Shown: positions 1-9,013, numbered from the stretch's first letter. The stretch: DNA of 64,000 bases from Xylophilus ampelinus (GCF_003217575.1 NZ_QJTC01000015.1:1-64000), one strand, 5' to 3'. The notes: a model not told the origin generated them from the sequence alone. Numbers and translations: made by a program.

Positions 1-383
1 TACGTGAAGTCCGAGACCCACAGTTGGTTCGGCCGCTCCGCCCGGAACTGCCGGTTGACCCGGTCCAGCGGACACGGCGCCTTGGCGTCCCCAACGGTGG
101 TGCGCACCACCTTGCCTCGCATGACACCGCGAAGCCCCATCCGGCGCATCGAGCGCTCGACTGTGCAACGGGCCACTGTCACGCCTTCGCGAGCCAATTC
201 GCGCACCCCCGTATCAACTTCCACCCGTTTGACCCACGCGTGCAGCGTCTGCGGCACACAACCAATCTTGGGCGCGATGGACTCGATTGCCGCCCACAAC
301 GACGGGTACTCCCCACGGTGCTCCTGCACCATCCTCACCGCACGCTCACGGACCTCGGGCGAGAACTTGTTCGACTTGTTCAT
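1..383 (-). pseudogene. IS3-family transposase remnant, OrfA fused to OrfB by internal deletion, truncated by window edge
   Basis: An open frame reads from an ATG at 383 down to the left edge. Residues 1 to about 60 look like the OrfA helix-turn-helix of IS3 elements ([18 protein letters not shown], then a [10 protein letters not shown] segment). After DTGVR the frame passes directly into OrfB sequence ([20 protein letters not shown], later NQLWVSDFT just before the DDE integrase core). In intact relatives the end of OrfA and the first part of OrfB, with the -1 frameshift window, lie between these two segments. Several hundred bases are therefore missing and the fused product cannot be a normal transposase. 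The rest of OrfB lies outside the window. Family assignment is firm from the motifs; the exact IS name is not claimed. Confidence 0.8.
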
Positions 384-616
384 GGCTTCATCTTCTCAAG
401 AGTTGAAGCCTCCTCAAAACCCGGGGCGATTCAGGGAGTGGCAGCATACGGACATCCGCGCCGGCGTGCGGCGCGGGCCCCGGGCGGTGCAGGCCCGGCG
501 CGCCGGTCGCGGGGCTTCGTCCGCACGCTAGCGCCCGCTGTATGCCGAGATGTGCATAAGCATGGGAGCAAAATTTCGTTGGCGCGGCAGGCCTGCTGCG
601 GCAGACTCGCGCGACC

Positions 617-1595
617 ATGACTGCGACGCCCGCCCTCTCGCCCCGCGCACCGGCCGCCCGGCCCGACCCCGAACTCGACCGGGTGGTCGACTGGCTGCTC
701 GACGGCCTGGCCTGGAAGGCGAGCGTGTTCCATGTGGGCCAGTACTGCGGTCGCTGGCGCGCCTCCACCGCCGGCCGGGCCCGCGCCAGCTTCCACCTTG
801 TTCTGGCCGGTCGCTGCTGGCTGCACCTGCCCGGCTGCCCCCCCGGTGGCGCTGGGCCCGCGCGACGGGGTGTTCCTGATGCGCGACGTGCCGCACTTCC
901 TCTCGCCCTACGAAGACGCCGCGATCGCCTGCGGCCCGCTGCCGATGCAGCCTCTGGGCGCATCGCTCGACGTCGGTGCGACCGGGCTCGCCTGCGGCTT
1001 CTTCGCGTTCGACGGGCCGATGTGCGAGCTGGTGGCCGACGCGTTCCCCGCGGCGCTGGTGCTGCGCGCCGACGAGGCGCCGATGGCCTCGGCCGGCGCG
1101 CTGTTCGACCTGATGCGCGACGAGGCGCTGCGCGCGGGCAGCGTGCCCTCGTCGGTGATGGATCGTCTCACCGGCCTGCTGTTCTTCTACGGTCTGCGCG
1201 AAGTGGCGCGTGGCGATGCGCAGGTATGCGGCCTCTGGTCGCTGCTGCGGCGGCCGGGTTTCGCGCCGCTGGTGGCCGACCTGCTGCAGTCGCCGGGCAG
1301 GCCCTGGTCGGTGGACGACATGGCGCAGCGGGTGCATCTGTCGCGGGCCGCGTTCTTCCGGCAGTTCGCCTCCGCCTGCGGCCAGCCGCCGCTGCAGTTC
1401 TTGCTGCTGCTGCGCATGCAGATCGCGGCCCGACGGCTGGCGCAGGGCGAGCCGATCGCGCGGGCGGCCGAGGCCGTGGGCTACGCGTCCTATGCCGCGT
1501 TCTCCCGGGCCTTCAAGCGGATGATGGGCGCCCAGCCTGGGGCCTGGCAACGGCGCCACGCGCGCGCCGCCGTGCCGGCCGCTGCCGCCATCTGA
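617..1595 (+). pseudogene. AraC-family transcriptional regulator, frameshifted at a C7 run
   Basis: The N-terminus, starting at ATG 617, is a typical AraC-type cupin sensor (DRVVDWLLDGLAWKASVF, then SFHLVLAGRCWLHLPG). The rest of the cupin and two AraC helix-turn-helix units (DMAQRVHLSRAAFFRQF and AAEAVGYASYAAFSRAFKR) lie one frame over and end at 1595. The switch falls at a run of seven C at 838-844; with six C the protein reads continuously CPPVALGPRDGVFL. The joined product would be about 325 residues, normal for the family. It may regulate the ABC transporter operon that starts 135 bp downstream, which is inference from position. A real loss-of-function mutation, a phase-variable tract or a homopolymer sequencing error are all possible. 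Confidence 0.75.
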
Positions 1596-1730
1596 ACGTC
1601 GGGCCCGGCGGCGACGGCCGCGCCGCGCTCGATACGAACGGCCATAAATGCAAGACGCTCGGACATTGCCCCGTCGTCGCCGCGGCGCGACCATGAAGCC
1701 ATCCCCCTCCGGCGCACGCCATCCCCGACC

Positions 1731-2327
1731 ATGACCCGCCTCGCACTCCACACCGCCGCCACCGCGCCCGACGCCAGCCGCCCCGCCGTCGAGCGGGCCG
1801 CCACCGCCAACGGTTTCCTGCCCAACCTGGTCGGCATCCTGGCGAATGCGCCGGTGGCGCTGGAGGCCTACCAGACGGTGTCGCAGATCAACGGCCGCGC
1901 CGCGCTCTCGCTGGCCGAGCGCGAGGTGGTGCAAATCACCGCCGCCCGGGTGCACGGCTGCGATTTCTGCGTGGCGGGGCACAGCAAGATCGCACGGCGG
2001 CAGGCGGGCCTCGACGCCGCCACGGTCCGTGCGTTGCAGGTCGGCGGCGACACCGGGCAGGCGCGGCTCGACGCGTTGCGCGTCTTCGCCGAAGCGGTGA
2101 TCGCCACCCGTGGCCAGGTGCCCGACGCGGCGCTGCAGGCCTTCCGCGCGGCCGGCCTGGGCGACCAGGAGGCGCTGGAGGTGGTGCTCGGCATCAGCCT
2201 GGCCACGCTCTGCAACTTCGCCAACAGCCTGGCGCAGAGCCCGGTCAACCCCGAGCTGCAGCCCTGGCTGCCCGGTGGCGCGGCCCTGGCCGACGGTACG
2301 AACGCCGGAGCGGCCCGTGCGGCCTGA
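1731..2327 (+). CDS. Carboxymuconolactone decarboxylase (AhpD-like) family protein
   Basis: A 198-residue protein with the AhpD/CMD redox signature: Glu65 followed by Cys77-x2-Cys80 and His84 in the segment GCDFCVAGH. Family members with this motif are thiol-dependent peroxidase or reductase proteins, while true gamma-carboxymuconolactone decarboxylases lack the CxxC. The substrate is unknown. The stop codon overlaps the start of the next gene by 11 bases, so it is translationally linked to the acyl-CoA-dehydrogenase/ABC-ATPase fusion. That suggests a redox step acting on whatever the transporter brings in. No signal peptide is seen, so it is probably cytoplasmic. Confidence 0.85.
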   Translation: MTRLALHTAATAPDASRPAVERAATANGFLPNLVGILANAPVALEAYQTVSQINGRAALSLAEREVVQITAARVHGCDFCVAGHSKIARRQAGLDAATVRALQVGGDTGQARLDALRVFAEAVIATRGQVPDAALQAFRAAGLGDQEALEVVLGISLATLCNFANSLAQSPVNPELQPWLPGGAALADGTNAGAARAA

Positions 2328-4221
2328 CGATCTGCGCACCTGGCTGGCCGGCCACGCCGAATCGCTCGATGCCGAAGCCACCCATGCGCCCGAGGTGGTG
2401 CCCCGCCTGGCGCGGACCGGCCTGTTCGGCCTGGGCGTGCCGCAGGCGCTGGGCGGACAAGGCGGCAGCACCGCGGATGCGGTGGAGGCGATCGCCGCGG
2501 TGGCCGGGCAGTCGCTGGCGGCCGCCTTCGTCTTCTGGGGGCAGCGCTCTTTCATCGAATACCTGCTGCAGTCGCCCAACGCGGCGCTGCGCGAGCGCGC
2601 GTTGCCGGCTTTGCTGCGCGGCGATATAGCGGGCGCGTCGGGCCTGTCCAACGCGATGAAGTACCTGGGCGGCATCGCCGAGCTGCAGGTGAATGCGACC
2701 GATGCGGTCGGCGGCCAGGGCTGGCTGCTGAAGGGCCGGGTGCCGTGGTGCACCAACCTGCGCGGCGGCGCGGCGGGCGACTTCCTGGCGGCGGTCGCGG
2801 TCCAGCGTCCGGGCGGTGGCCCGCCTTTTGTCGCGGCGCTGCCGGCGGGCCGGGCCGGCCTGCTGCGCAGTCCCGATCTCGACCTGATCGCGCTGCGGGG
2901 CAGCAACACCGCGGCGCTCGACATCGACATCCTGCCGCTCGACGCGTCCGATCTGCTGCATCCCGACGCGAACACCTGGCTGCCGCAGGTGCGGCCTGCC
3001 TTCCTGGCGCTGCAGTGCGGCCTGTCGATCGGGCTGGCGCGCGCTGCGCTCGCCACGGCCGCAGCGGCGGCCGGTTCCGCACGCTGCGTACTGGCCGCGC
3101 AGGTCGAGCACCACAGCCAAACGCTCTGCAAGACGGTGGATGCATTGAAAGCAGGACTGCAGGACGGCAGCTTCGTCACCCGGCCGGCGGCCCTGTTCCG
3201 GCTGCGGCTCGCACTGTCCGATCTGACGCAGCAGGCGGTGCAGCTCGAACTGCTGGCCGGTGGCGGCAAGGCCTATCACCGCGACCAGCCGTTGAGTTTC
3301 GCGCGCCGCTGGCGCGAGGCAGCCTTCATCCCGATCGTCACGCCCAGCGTCACTCAGCTGCAGGGCGCGCTGCAGGCGCACGACGCCGCCCGCGCCACGG
3401 CGACTTCGCTGATGGTGTCGCCGAGCATTCTGCAGATGCCGCAGACCGCACCGACGCCGCTGCTGCAGGCCGAGGGGCTATCCTTCGGCTACGGCGGCGC
3501 ACCGCCGCTCTTCGACGACGTGTCGCTGTCGGTCGCACCCTGCGAAACCGTGTGCCTGCTGGGCAGCAGCGGCTGCGGCAAATCGACGCTGCTGCGGGTG
3601 CTGGCACGGCTGGCGGCGCCGCGGGCCGGCACCGTACGCTTCGAGGGGCAGCTGCTGCAGGCGCCGCATCCGCGTGCGGCGCTGGTGTTCCAGCAGCCGG
3701 GCCTGTTGCCGTGGCTGAACGTGGCGCGCAATGTCGCATTCGGGCTCGCGTTCAAGCGCCGGCCCCGGCTCGGTACCGACGCGCTGCGCGTCAGGGTCGA
3801 CGATGCGCTGGCCGCCGTCGGCCTGGCCGGCCATGGCGCGCTGTACCCGGCGCAGCTCTCGGGTGGCATGGCCCAGCGCGTGGCGCTGGCGCGCGCGCTG
3901 GCGCGGGAGCCCGCGCTGCTGCTGGCCGACGAGCCGTTCTCGGCGCTCGACGCGATCACCCGCGCCGACATGCAGCGCCTGCTGGTGGAGGTGGCGCACC
4001 GCCGCCGTGCCGCCACGCTGCTGGTCACCCACGATGTCGACGAGGCGCTGCTGGTGGCCGACCGCATCCTGCTGATGGGCGGCCGGCCCGGCGGCGTGCT
4101 GCGCGAATGGACCGTCGCCGCGCCGCGGCCGCGCGAGCGGCACATGCCCGACCTGGCCGCGCTGCGCTTCGATATCCTCCATGCGCTGCAGGCCTCGCAC
4201 GCCCCTGCCGCGCCGGCCTGA
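2317..4221 (+). CDS. Fusion of acyl-CoA-dehydrogenase-like domain and NitT/TauT-type ABC transporter ATPase
   Basis: The start is a GTG at 2317 preceded by GGAG and overlapping the upstream stop. Residues 1 to about 365 resemble flavin acyl-CoA dehydrogenases of the SfnB/desulfurisation type (VPRLARTGLFGLGVPQALGG, an FVFWGQRSFIEYLL segment, and a helical C-terminal half). Residues about 375 to 634 are a complete ABC ATPase: Walker A GSSGCGKST (Lys422), Q-loop VFQQPGLLPWL, signature LSGGMAQRVALARAL, Walker B LLLADEP and H-loop VTHDVDEA. There is no stop between the halves; internal ATGs at 3412 and 3436 could allow a separate ATPase to be translated. The next two genes are the matching binding protein and permease. 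Such domains are normally separate proteins, so this is either a natural fusion or a lost stop codon. Confidence 0.8.
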   Translation: MRPDDLRTWLAGHAESLDAEATHAPEVVPRLARTGLFGLGVPQALGGQGGSTADAVEAIAAVAGQSLAAAFVFWGQRSFIEYLLQSPNAALRERALPALLRGDIAGASGLSNAMKYLGGIAELQVNATDAVGGQGWLLKGRVPWCTNLRGGAAGDFLAAVAVQRPGGGPPFVAALPAGRAGLLRSPDLDLIALRGSNTAALDIDILPLDASDLLHPDANTWLPQVRPAFLALQCGLSIGLARAALATAAAAAGSARCVLAAQVEHHSQTLCKTVDALKAGLQDGSFVTRPAALFRLRLALSDLTQQAVQLELLAGGGKAYHRDQPLSFARRWREAAFIPIVTPSVTQLQGALQAHDAARATATSLMVSPSILQMPQTAPTPLLQAEGLSFGYGGAPPLFDDVSLSVAPCETVCLLGSSGCGKSTLLRVLARLAAPRAGTVRFEGQLLQAPHPRAALVFQQPGLLPWLNVARNVAFGLAFKRRPRLGTDALRVRVDDALAAVGLAGHGALYPAQLSGGMAQRVALARALAREPALLLADEPFSALDAITRADMQRLLVEVAHRRRAATLLVTHDVDEALLVADRILLMGGRPGGVLREWTVAAPRPRERHMPDLAALRFDILHALQASHAPAAPA

Positions 4222-4271
4222 CGCCGGCACGCCGATCCTTCGTTCGTTTCCGCCCGCCCGAAAGCACCGAC

Positions 4272-5525
4272 ATGACCGAACCGACGCCCATCCTCGACCG
4301 CCGCCCCGCGCCCCATGTCTGCGCCTCGTCCGATTGCGGCTGCGGCCTGACGCGGCGAGACATGCTGCGCCTCTCGGCGCTGGCCGGCGCCGGGGTGGCC
4401 GCGCCCCTGCTGTCGGCCGGCGATGCCCGTGCCCAGGCGTTCAAGGGCGACGACCAGCCGGTGAAGATCGGCTACCTGCCGATCGCCGACGCCACGCCGC
4501 TGCTGGTGGCCCACGGCCGCGGGCTGTTCGAGAAGGAGGGGCTCAGGACCGAGTCGCCGCGCCTCTTCCGCAGCTGGGCGCAAGTGGTCGAGGCCTTCGT
4601 CGCCGGGCAGGTCAACGTGATCCACATGCTGACGCCCGCCACGCTGTGGGTGCGCTACGGTTCCGGGTTCCCGGCCAGGATGGTCGCCTGGAACCACGTC
4701 AACGGATCGGCGCTCACGGTGCTACCCGAGATCGGCGGCCTGGCCGACCTGGGCGGCCGCACGGTGGCGGTGCCGTTCTGGTACTCGGTCCAGAACATCC
4801 TGCTGCAGCGCCTCCTGCGCGACGCGGGGCTGTCTGCCGTCACCCGTGCACGCGGCGCATCGGTGGGGCCGAAGGAGGTCAACCTGGTGGTGCTGGCGCC
4901 GGCCGAGATGGTGTCGGCGCTCGCGGCCAGGAGCATCGCCGGCTTCGTCGTCGCCGAGCCCTTCAACGCGGCGGCCGAGATCGCGGGTGTGGGCAAGGTG
5001 CTGCGCTTCTCGGGCGACGTCTGGCGCGACCACGCCTGCTGCGTCACCTTCCTGGCCGAGCGCGACCTGGCCGAGAAGCCCGAATGGGCGCAGCGCGTGA
5101 CCACCGCCCTGGTGCGCGCCCAGCTCTGGACCCGCGACAACCGGCTGCAGACCGCGCGGCTGCTCTCGAACGCCGGCGAACGCCGCTACACGCCGCATCC
5201 GCCGCAGACGCTCGCCGAGGTGCTGGCCACGACCGACTATGCCGACTACGAGGCGCGCGGCATCGTGCGGCACAAGGGCTGGCAGCAGCGGCGGATCGAC
5301 TTCCAGCCTTATCCGTACGCCTCGTATACCCAGGAACTGGTCCGGGCGATCCAGCAGACCAAGGTCGAGGGCAACACCGACTTTCTGAAGAAGCTCCATC
5401 CGGCCTTCGTCGCGCGCGACCTGGTCGACGAGCGCTTCGTGCGCAAGGCGATCGAGGCGGTGGGCGGCCCGCAGGTCTTCGGCGTGTCGGCCGACTATGC
5501 GCGGCGCGAGACACTGGCCGGATGA
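4272..5525 (+). CDS. ABC transporter substrate-binding protein, nitrate/sulfonate/taurine (NMT1-like) type, Tat-exported
   Basis: A 417-residue protein. Residues 27 to 56 form a twin-arginine signal (TRRDMLRLSALAGAG ending in ARAQA), so export is folded through Tat. The mature part starts VKIGYLPIADATPLLVAHG, the usual first strand of NMT1/NrtA-like binding proteins, and continues with VEAFVAGQVNVIHMLTP. The Cys-rich segment before the signal (CASSDCGCG) resembles the leader of CmpA/NrtA-like proteins and may hold a metal or cofactor; that is a guess. The stop TGA overlaps the permease ATG (ATGA at 5522), so the two are coupled. The ligand cannot be read from the sequence; the neighbouring flavoenzyme suggests an organosulfur or aromatic compound. 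Confidence 0.85.
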   Translation: MTEPTPILDRRPAPHVCASSDCGCGLTRRDMLRLSALAGAGVAAPLLSAGDARAQAFKGDDQPVKIGYLPIADATPLLVAHGRGLFEKEGLRTESPRLFRSWAQVVEAFVAGQVNVIHMLTPATLWVRYGSGFPARMVAWNHVNGSALTVLPEIGGLADLGGRTVAVPFWYSVQNILLQRLLRDAGLSAVTRARGASVGPKEVNLVVLAPAEMVSALAARSIAGFVVAEPFNAAAEIAGVGKVLRFSGDVWRDHACCVTFLAERDLAEKPEWAQRVTTALVRAQLWTRDNRLQTARLLSNAGERRYTPHPPQTLAEVLATTDYADYEARGIVRHKGWQQRRIDFQPYPYASYTQELVRAIQQTKVEGNTDFLKKLHPAFVARDLVDERFVRKAIEAVGGPQVFGVSADYARRETLAG

Positions 5526-6268
5526 TGCGGCGGGCTCTTCTGCCGATCGCCGGGCTGCTGGTCGCGGTGGCGCTCTGGTCGGCCGGTATCGCACTGCTGG
5601 CCCGGCGCATGCCGATCGCCGCGGCCTTCGCGCCCGGGGTGTCGGCGGCGGCATTGCTGCAACTGCTTGCGGGCAGCGACATCTGGCTGCACATCGGCCT
5701 GAGCCTTCAGCGCGTGGCCGCGGGCCTGGGCATCGCTGTCGCGGTGGGCGTGCCGGTGGGCATCGCGGTGGGCGTGTCGCGCAGCGTGGCGCAGGCCACG
5801 GGGCCGCTGTTCCAGTTCCTGCGCATGGTGTCGCCGCTGTCGTGGATGCCGGTGGCGGTGATGGTGCTGGGCGTGGGCGATGCGCCGGTGGTGTTCCTGC
5901 TGGCCTTCGCCGCGGTGTGGCCGATCGTGCTCAGCACCGCCGCCGGCGTGGCCCAGCTGGATCCACAGTGGCTGGCGCTGTCGCGCAGCCTGTCTGCCAC
6001 GCCGTGGGAGACAGTCCGGCAGGTGGTGCTGCCGGGCATCGCCGCGCACATCCTGACCGGCGTGCGGCTGGCGATCGGCATCGTCTGGATCGTGCTGGTG
6101 CCGGCCGAGATGCTGGGGGTGCAGGCCGGGCTGGGCTACTTCGTGCTCGACCCCCGGGATCGGCTGGCCTATTCGGAGCTGATGGCCGCCATCGTGCTGA
6201 TCGGTGCGCTGGGCTTTTTGCTCGACCAGGCGGCCCGCGGCGCGCACCGGTGGTGGACGCACCGCTGA
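5522..6268 (+). CDS. ABC transporter permease, NitT/TauT (SsuC/NrtB) type
   Basis: A 248-residue inner-membrane protein with about six hydrophobic segments and the BPD_transp_1 coupling region (ALSRSLSATPWETVRQVVLPG, the EAA loop). It overlaps the binding-protein gene by four bases and completes the importer with the ATPase domain encoded two genes upstream. The gene ends 15 bp before the convergent reading frame at 6284. Length and topology are normal for the family. Confidence 0.88.
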   Translation: MMRRALLPIAGLLVAVALWSAGIALLARRMPIAAAFAPGVSAAALLQLLAGSDIWLHIGLSLQRVAAGLGIAVAVGVPVGIAVGVSRSVAQATGPLFQFLRMVSPLSWMPVAVMVLGVGDAPVVFLLAFAAVWPIVLSTAAGVAQLDPQWLALSRSLSATPWETVRQVVLPGIAAHILTGVRLAIGIVWIVLVPAEMLGVQAGLGYFVLDPRDRLAYSELMAAIVLIGALGFLLDQAARGAHRWWTHR

Positions 6269-6283
6269 TCGAGTACCGCGGCG

Positions 6284-6811
6284 CTAGACTTTCGTGCCGC
6301 CACCACCGCGGCGGAACGTCTGCAGCTCGTCTCGCAGCCGCGCGAACTCGGCCAGCATCGCGGGCGAGGCCGCGTAGAAAACGGTGAACCTGCCGGTGAG
6401 CGTGCGGGCGTAGAGCCGCGGCGCGATCAGCCAGTCGAGGCCCGGCACCCGGATCAGCTTGCAAAGGGCCAGCTCGCGCAGCGGCATCGCCTTGTCCCAG
6501 ACCCAACGCTGGTACAGCCCCTCTGCGCTCAGCCGCGTGCGGCTGGTCAGCAGGTGCCAGAGCGTCCACAGCATCATCGCGAGGCCCGCGCCGACCCACA
6601 CCAGGCCGCTGCCCGGCTGCAGCGCGCCGACGAGCCAGAGCCGCGCCACCCACACGCAGCAGCCGCCGACGATCGTGCCCGCCAGCAACCGGAAGGCGGG
6701 CGAGAACGCGGGCGATTCCAGCGTGCCGCCCGCGGGCGCGAAGCCGAACGGCGGCGGCCCGAAGTGCTCGCCCAGCGGCGCCAGCGTATCGGTCGCGTGC
6801 GCCGCCGTCAC
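6284..6811 (-). CDS. Hypothetical membrane protein coupled to TRAP permease
   Basis: A 175-residue protein starting at GTG 6811, where GTGA overlaps the stop of the TRAP large permease. Two hydrophobic segments lie near residues 40-80 (GTIVGGCCVWVARLWLVGAL and VWVGAGLAMMLWTLWHLL), followed by a soluble beta-rich part with repeated short strands (LSAEGLYQRWVWDKAMPLREL, LTGRFTVFYAASP) like small bacterial PH-like membrane proteins. I do not recognise a named family. The translational coupling suggests it belongs to the same operon as the TRAP transporter. Confidence 0.6.
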   Translation of the reverse strand: MTAAHATDTLAPLGEHFGPPPFGFAPAGGTLESPAFSPAFRLLAGTIVGGCCVWVARLWLVGALQPGSGLVWVGAGLAMMLWTLWHLLTSRTRLSAEGLYQRWVWDKAMPLRELALCKLIRVPGLDWLIAPRLYARTLTGRFTVFYAASPAMLAEFARLRDELQTFRRGGGGTKV

Positions 6812-8307
6812 TTGTTGCCCTGCTTGAACATCTCCTCGACGCGCTTCTGCTCGTCGTCGGCCGACTCGGCCGCGGCGGGCGGCTGCACGTCTTCGGCCGG
6901 CATCTCGATCTTGACCTTGTCGAGGTCGATCACCTCGTCCTTGTCGAGGAACATCGTCACCGTCTGCGGCACGAAGATCACGATCGTCACCAGCAACAGC
7001 TGCATCACCACCCAGGGGATCGAGCCCAGGTAGATGTCGCTCGACTTGATCGGCTCGGCGATGCGCTTTTCCTTGAACAGCGTGTCGGCGATGCCGCGCA
7101 GGTAGAACAGCGCGAAGCCGAAGGGCGGGTGCATGAAGCTGGTCTGCATGTTCACGCACAGCAGCACGCCGAACCACACCAGGTCGATGCCCAGCTTGTT
7201 GGCCACCGGCCCGAGCATCGGCAGGATGATGAAGGCGATCTCGAAGAAGTCGAGGAAGAACGCCAGGAAGAAGATGAAGATGTTGACGACGATCAAGAAG
7301 CCGGTCTGGCCGCCCGGCAGGCCGCTCAGCAGGTGCTCGACCCACAGCGCGCCGTCGACGCCCTGGAACACCATCGAGAACACCCGCGCGCCGATCAGGA
7401 TGAAGACCACCATCGCGGTGAGCCGCATCGTGCCGACCATCGCCTCCCAGATCAGCGGCCGGGTCAGGCGCTTGTGCATCGCGGCCAGGATCAGCGCGCC
7501 CACGACGCCCATCGCGCCGGCCTCGGTCGGCGTGGCGATGGCCACATCGATGCCCGGCAGGCCGCCCATCGAGCCCAGGACCGCGAAGATCAGCGCCGCG
7601 GCCGGCAGGATGCCGCGCAGGCACTTGCGCCACAGCGCCCAGCCGTGCAGCGTGCGCGCCGTTTTCGGCACGCCCGGCACGTGGTGCGGCTTGAACACGC
7701 CCAGCATGAAGGTGTAGCCCGCGAAGATCAGCACCTGCAGGATCGACGGGCCCCAGGCGCCCTTGTACATGTCGCCCACCGAGCGGCCGAGCTGGTCGGC
7801 CATCACGATCAGCACCAGCGACGGCGGCACCAGCTGGGTGATGGTGCCCGAGGCCGCCAGCACGCCGTTCGCGTAGCGCATGTTGTAGCCGTAGCGGATC
7901 ATCACCGGCAGGCTGATCAGCGCCATCGCGATCACCTGGCCCGCCACCGTGCCGGTGATAGCGCCGAGGATGAAGCCCACGATGATCACCGAGTAGCCGA
8001 GCCCGCCGCGCACCGGACCGAAGAGCTGGCCCATCGAATCGAGCATGTCCTCGGCCAGGCCGCACTTCTCGAGGATCGCGCCCATGAAGGTGAAGAACGG
8101 GATCGCCAGCAGCAGCTCGTTGCTCAGGATGCCGAACATGTTGAGCGGCAGGTTGGCCATGAAGCTGGCCGGGAACCACCCCATCTCGATCGCGAAGAAG
8201 CCCGAGGCCAGGCCCAGCGCCGCCAGCGAGAACGCCACCGGAAAGCCGATCAGCATGATCAGCACCAGCCCCCCGAACATCATCGGGGCGAAATTTTCCA
8301 TTTGCAT
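6808..8307 (-). CDS. dctM: TRAP transporter large permease subunit (DctM)
   Basis: A 499-residue protein with about twelve hydrophobic helices. It starts at ATG 8307 behind a G-rich ribosome site, in preference to longer in-frame extensions that read as low-complexity upstream DNA. DctM features are visible: the opening helix MMFGGLVLIMLIGFPVAFSL, an FFTFMGAILEKCGLAEDMLD segment, and ATPTEAGAMGVVGALI in the centre. The hydrophilic C-terminal tail of about 50 residues, rich in Glu, Asp and Lys, is longer than usual. It pairs with the DctQ gene upstream. No DctP solute-binding protein is in the neighbourhood, so the substrate is not fixed. Position behind the dioxygenase genes suggests an aromatic acid such as anthranilate. 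Confidence 0.92.
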   Translation of the reverse strand: MQMENFAPMMFGGLVLIMLIGFPVAFSLAALGLASGFFAIEMGWFPASFMANLPLNMFGILSNELLLAIPFFTFMGAILEKCGLAEDMLDSMGQLFGPVRGGLGYSVIIVGFILGAITGTVAGQVIAMALISLPVMIRYGYNMRYANGVLAASGTITQLVPPSLVLIVMADQLGRSVGDMYKGAWGPSILQVLIFAGYTFMLGVFKPHHVPGVPKTARTLHGWALWRKCLRGILPAAALIFAVLGSMGGLPGIDVAIATPTEAGAMGVVGALILAAMHKRLTRPLIWEAMVGTMRLTAMVVFILIGARVFSMVFQGVDGALWVEHLLSGLPGGQTGFLIVVNIFIFFLAFFLDFFEIAFIILPMLGPVANKLGIDLVWFGVLLCVNMQTSFMHPPFGFALFYLRGIADTLFKEKRIAEPIKSSDIYLGSIPWVVMQLLLVTIVIFVPQTVTMFLDKDEVIDLDKVKIEMPAEDVQPPAAAESADDEQKRVEEMFKQGNK

Positions 8308-8350
8308 GTTCAGTTCCCCCCCCAGGCTGCACGCTGCGCGTTTGCGCCGA

Positions 8351-8403
8351 CCCCCTGCAGGGGGCGACGCTGGCCGACCGGCGGAGCCGGATCGGCGGCG
8401 TCC
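8351..8403. repeat. GC-rich palindromic intergenic element between dctM and dctQ
   Basis: A perfect 14-bp palindrome CCCCCTGCAGGGGG at 8351-8364 is followed by a second GC-rich dyad (CCGGCGGAGCCGG and flanks) in the 166-bp gap between the two TRAP genes. Similar CCCCTGCAGGGG-GCGACGC strings are, from memory, frequent between genes in this bacterial family. It could act as a REP-like element or as a transcript-stabilising hairpin that sets the dctQ:dctM ratio. Confidence 0.45.
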
Positions 8404-8473
8404 CTGGAAAGAGACGGTTGCGCCTGTCGAGGGCGTTGGGTGGATGTTCATGGCGTGGGCTTCGTGCGCGCGG

Positions 8474-9013
8474 TCACTGGACGGGTTTTTCGTAATGCGT
8501 GTCCATCTGGTGCACGCCCATCAGGTAGGCCACGCGCTTGATGATCTCGGACAGGCCCTGCAGCACCATCAGCCCGAAGCCCAGCGGCAGCAGCAGCATC
8601 GCGGGCCAGCGGATCAGGCCGCCGGCGTTGCCCGACATCTCGTGCGTCTCGTACATCCGGACGAAGAGCGGCCAGCTGAACCAGGCGAGCATGGCCATCA
8701 CCGGGATCAGGAAGAGGGCCAGGCCGAGGATGTCGACGTACACCTTGCCGTGGCCCTTGAGCTTGCCGTAGAGGATGTCGACCCGCACATGCTCGTTGAG
8801 CTGCAGCACCATCGGCGCGCCCAGCATCACCACCGCGGCGAACAGGTACCACTGGATTTCCAGCCAACCGTTGGAGCTGACGTCGAAGCCGTAGCGGACG
8901 AAGGCGTTGCCCGCCGAGATCAGCGCCGCGGCCAGCACCGCCCAAGCGGCCAGCTTGCCGAGTCGGGTGCTGATCCGGTCGACCAGGAAAGCGAATGTGA
9001 GGAGGACGGACAC
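8474..9013 (-). CDS. dctQ: TRAP transporter small permease subunit (DctQ)
   Basis: A 179-residue protein from a GTG at 9013, the usual length and the point where DctQ homology begins (VSVLLTFAFLVDRISTRLGK). Four hydrophobic helices are seen. The second region, GWLEIQWYLFAAVVMLGAPMV, followed by HVRVDILYGKL, is the DctQ hallmark. It forms the membrane complex with DctM and, in the family, drives Na+-coupled carboxylate uptake with a periplasmic DctP. The 166-bp gap to dctM is unusually large and holds a palindromic element. It is preceded at 214 bp by the dioxygenase ferredoxin gene on the same strand. Confidence 0.9.
   Translation of the reverse strand: MSVLLTFAFLVDRISTRLGKLAAWAVLAAALISAGNAFVRYGFDVSSNGWLEIQWYLFAAVVMLGAPMVLQLNEHVRVDILYGKLKGHGKVYVDILGLALFLIPVMAMLAWFSWPLFVRMYETHEMSGNAGGLIRWPAMLLLPLGFGLMVLQGLSEIIKRVAYLMGVHQMDTHYEKPVQ

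Noticed and set aside
528-3269. 913-codon open frame on the minus strand across the AraC-CMD-ACAD genes
   Set aside because: Low-complexity Arg/Ala/Ser product with no domain; it is antisense to genes with clear motifs and is an artefact of very high GC.
7129-8541. Long plus-strand frame rich in His, Gln, Asp and Glu opposite dctM
   Set aside because: Composition is the mirror of hydrophobic codons on the other strand; no homology features. Similar shadows oppose andAc, uppP, rnr and the liv genes.
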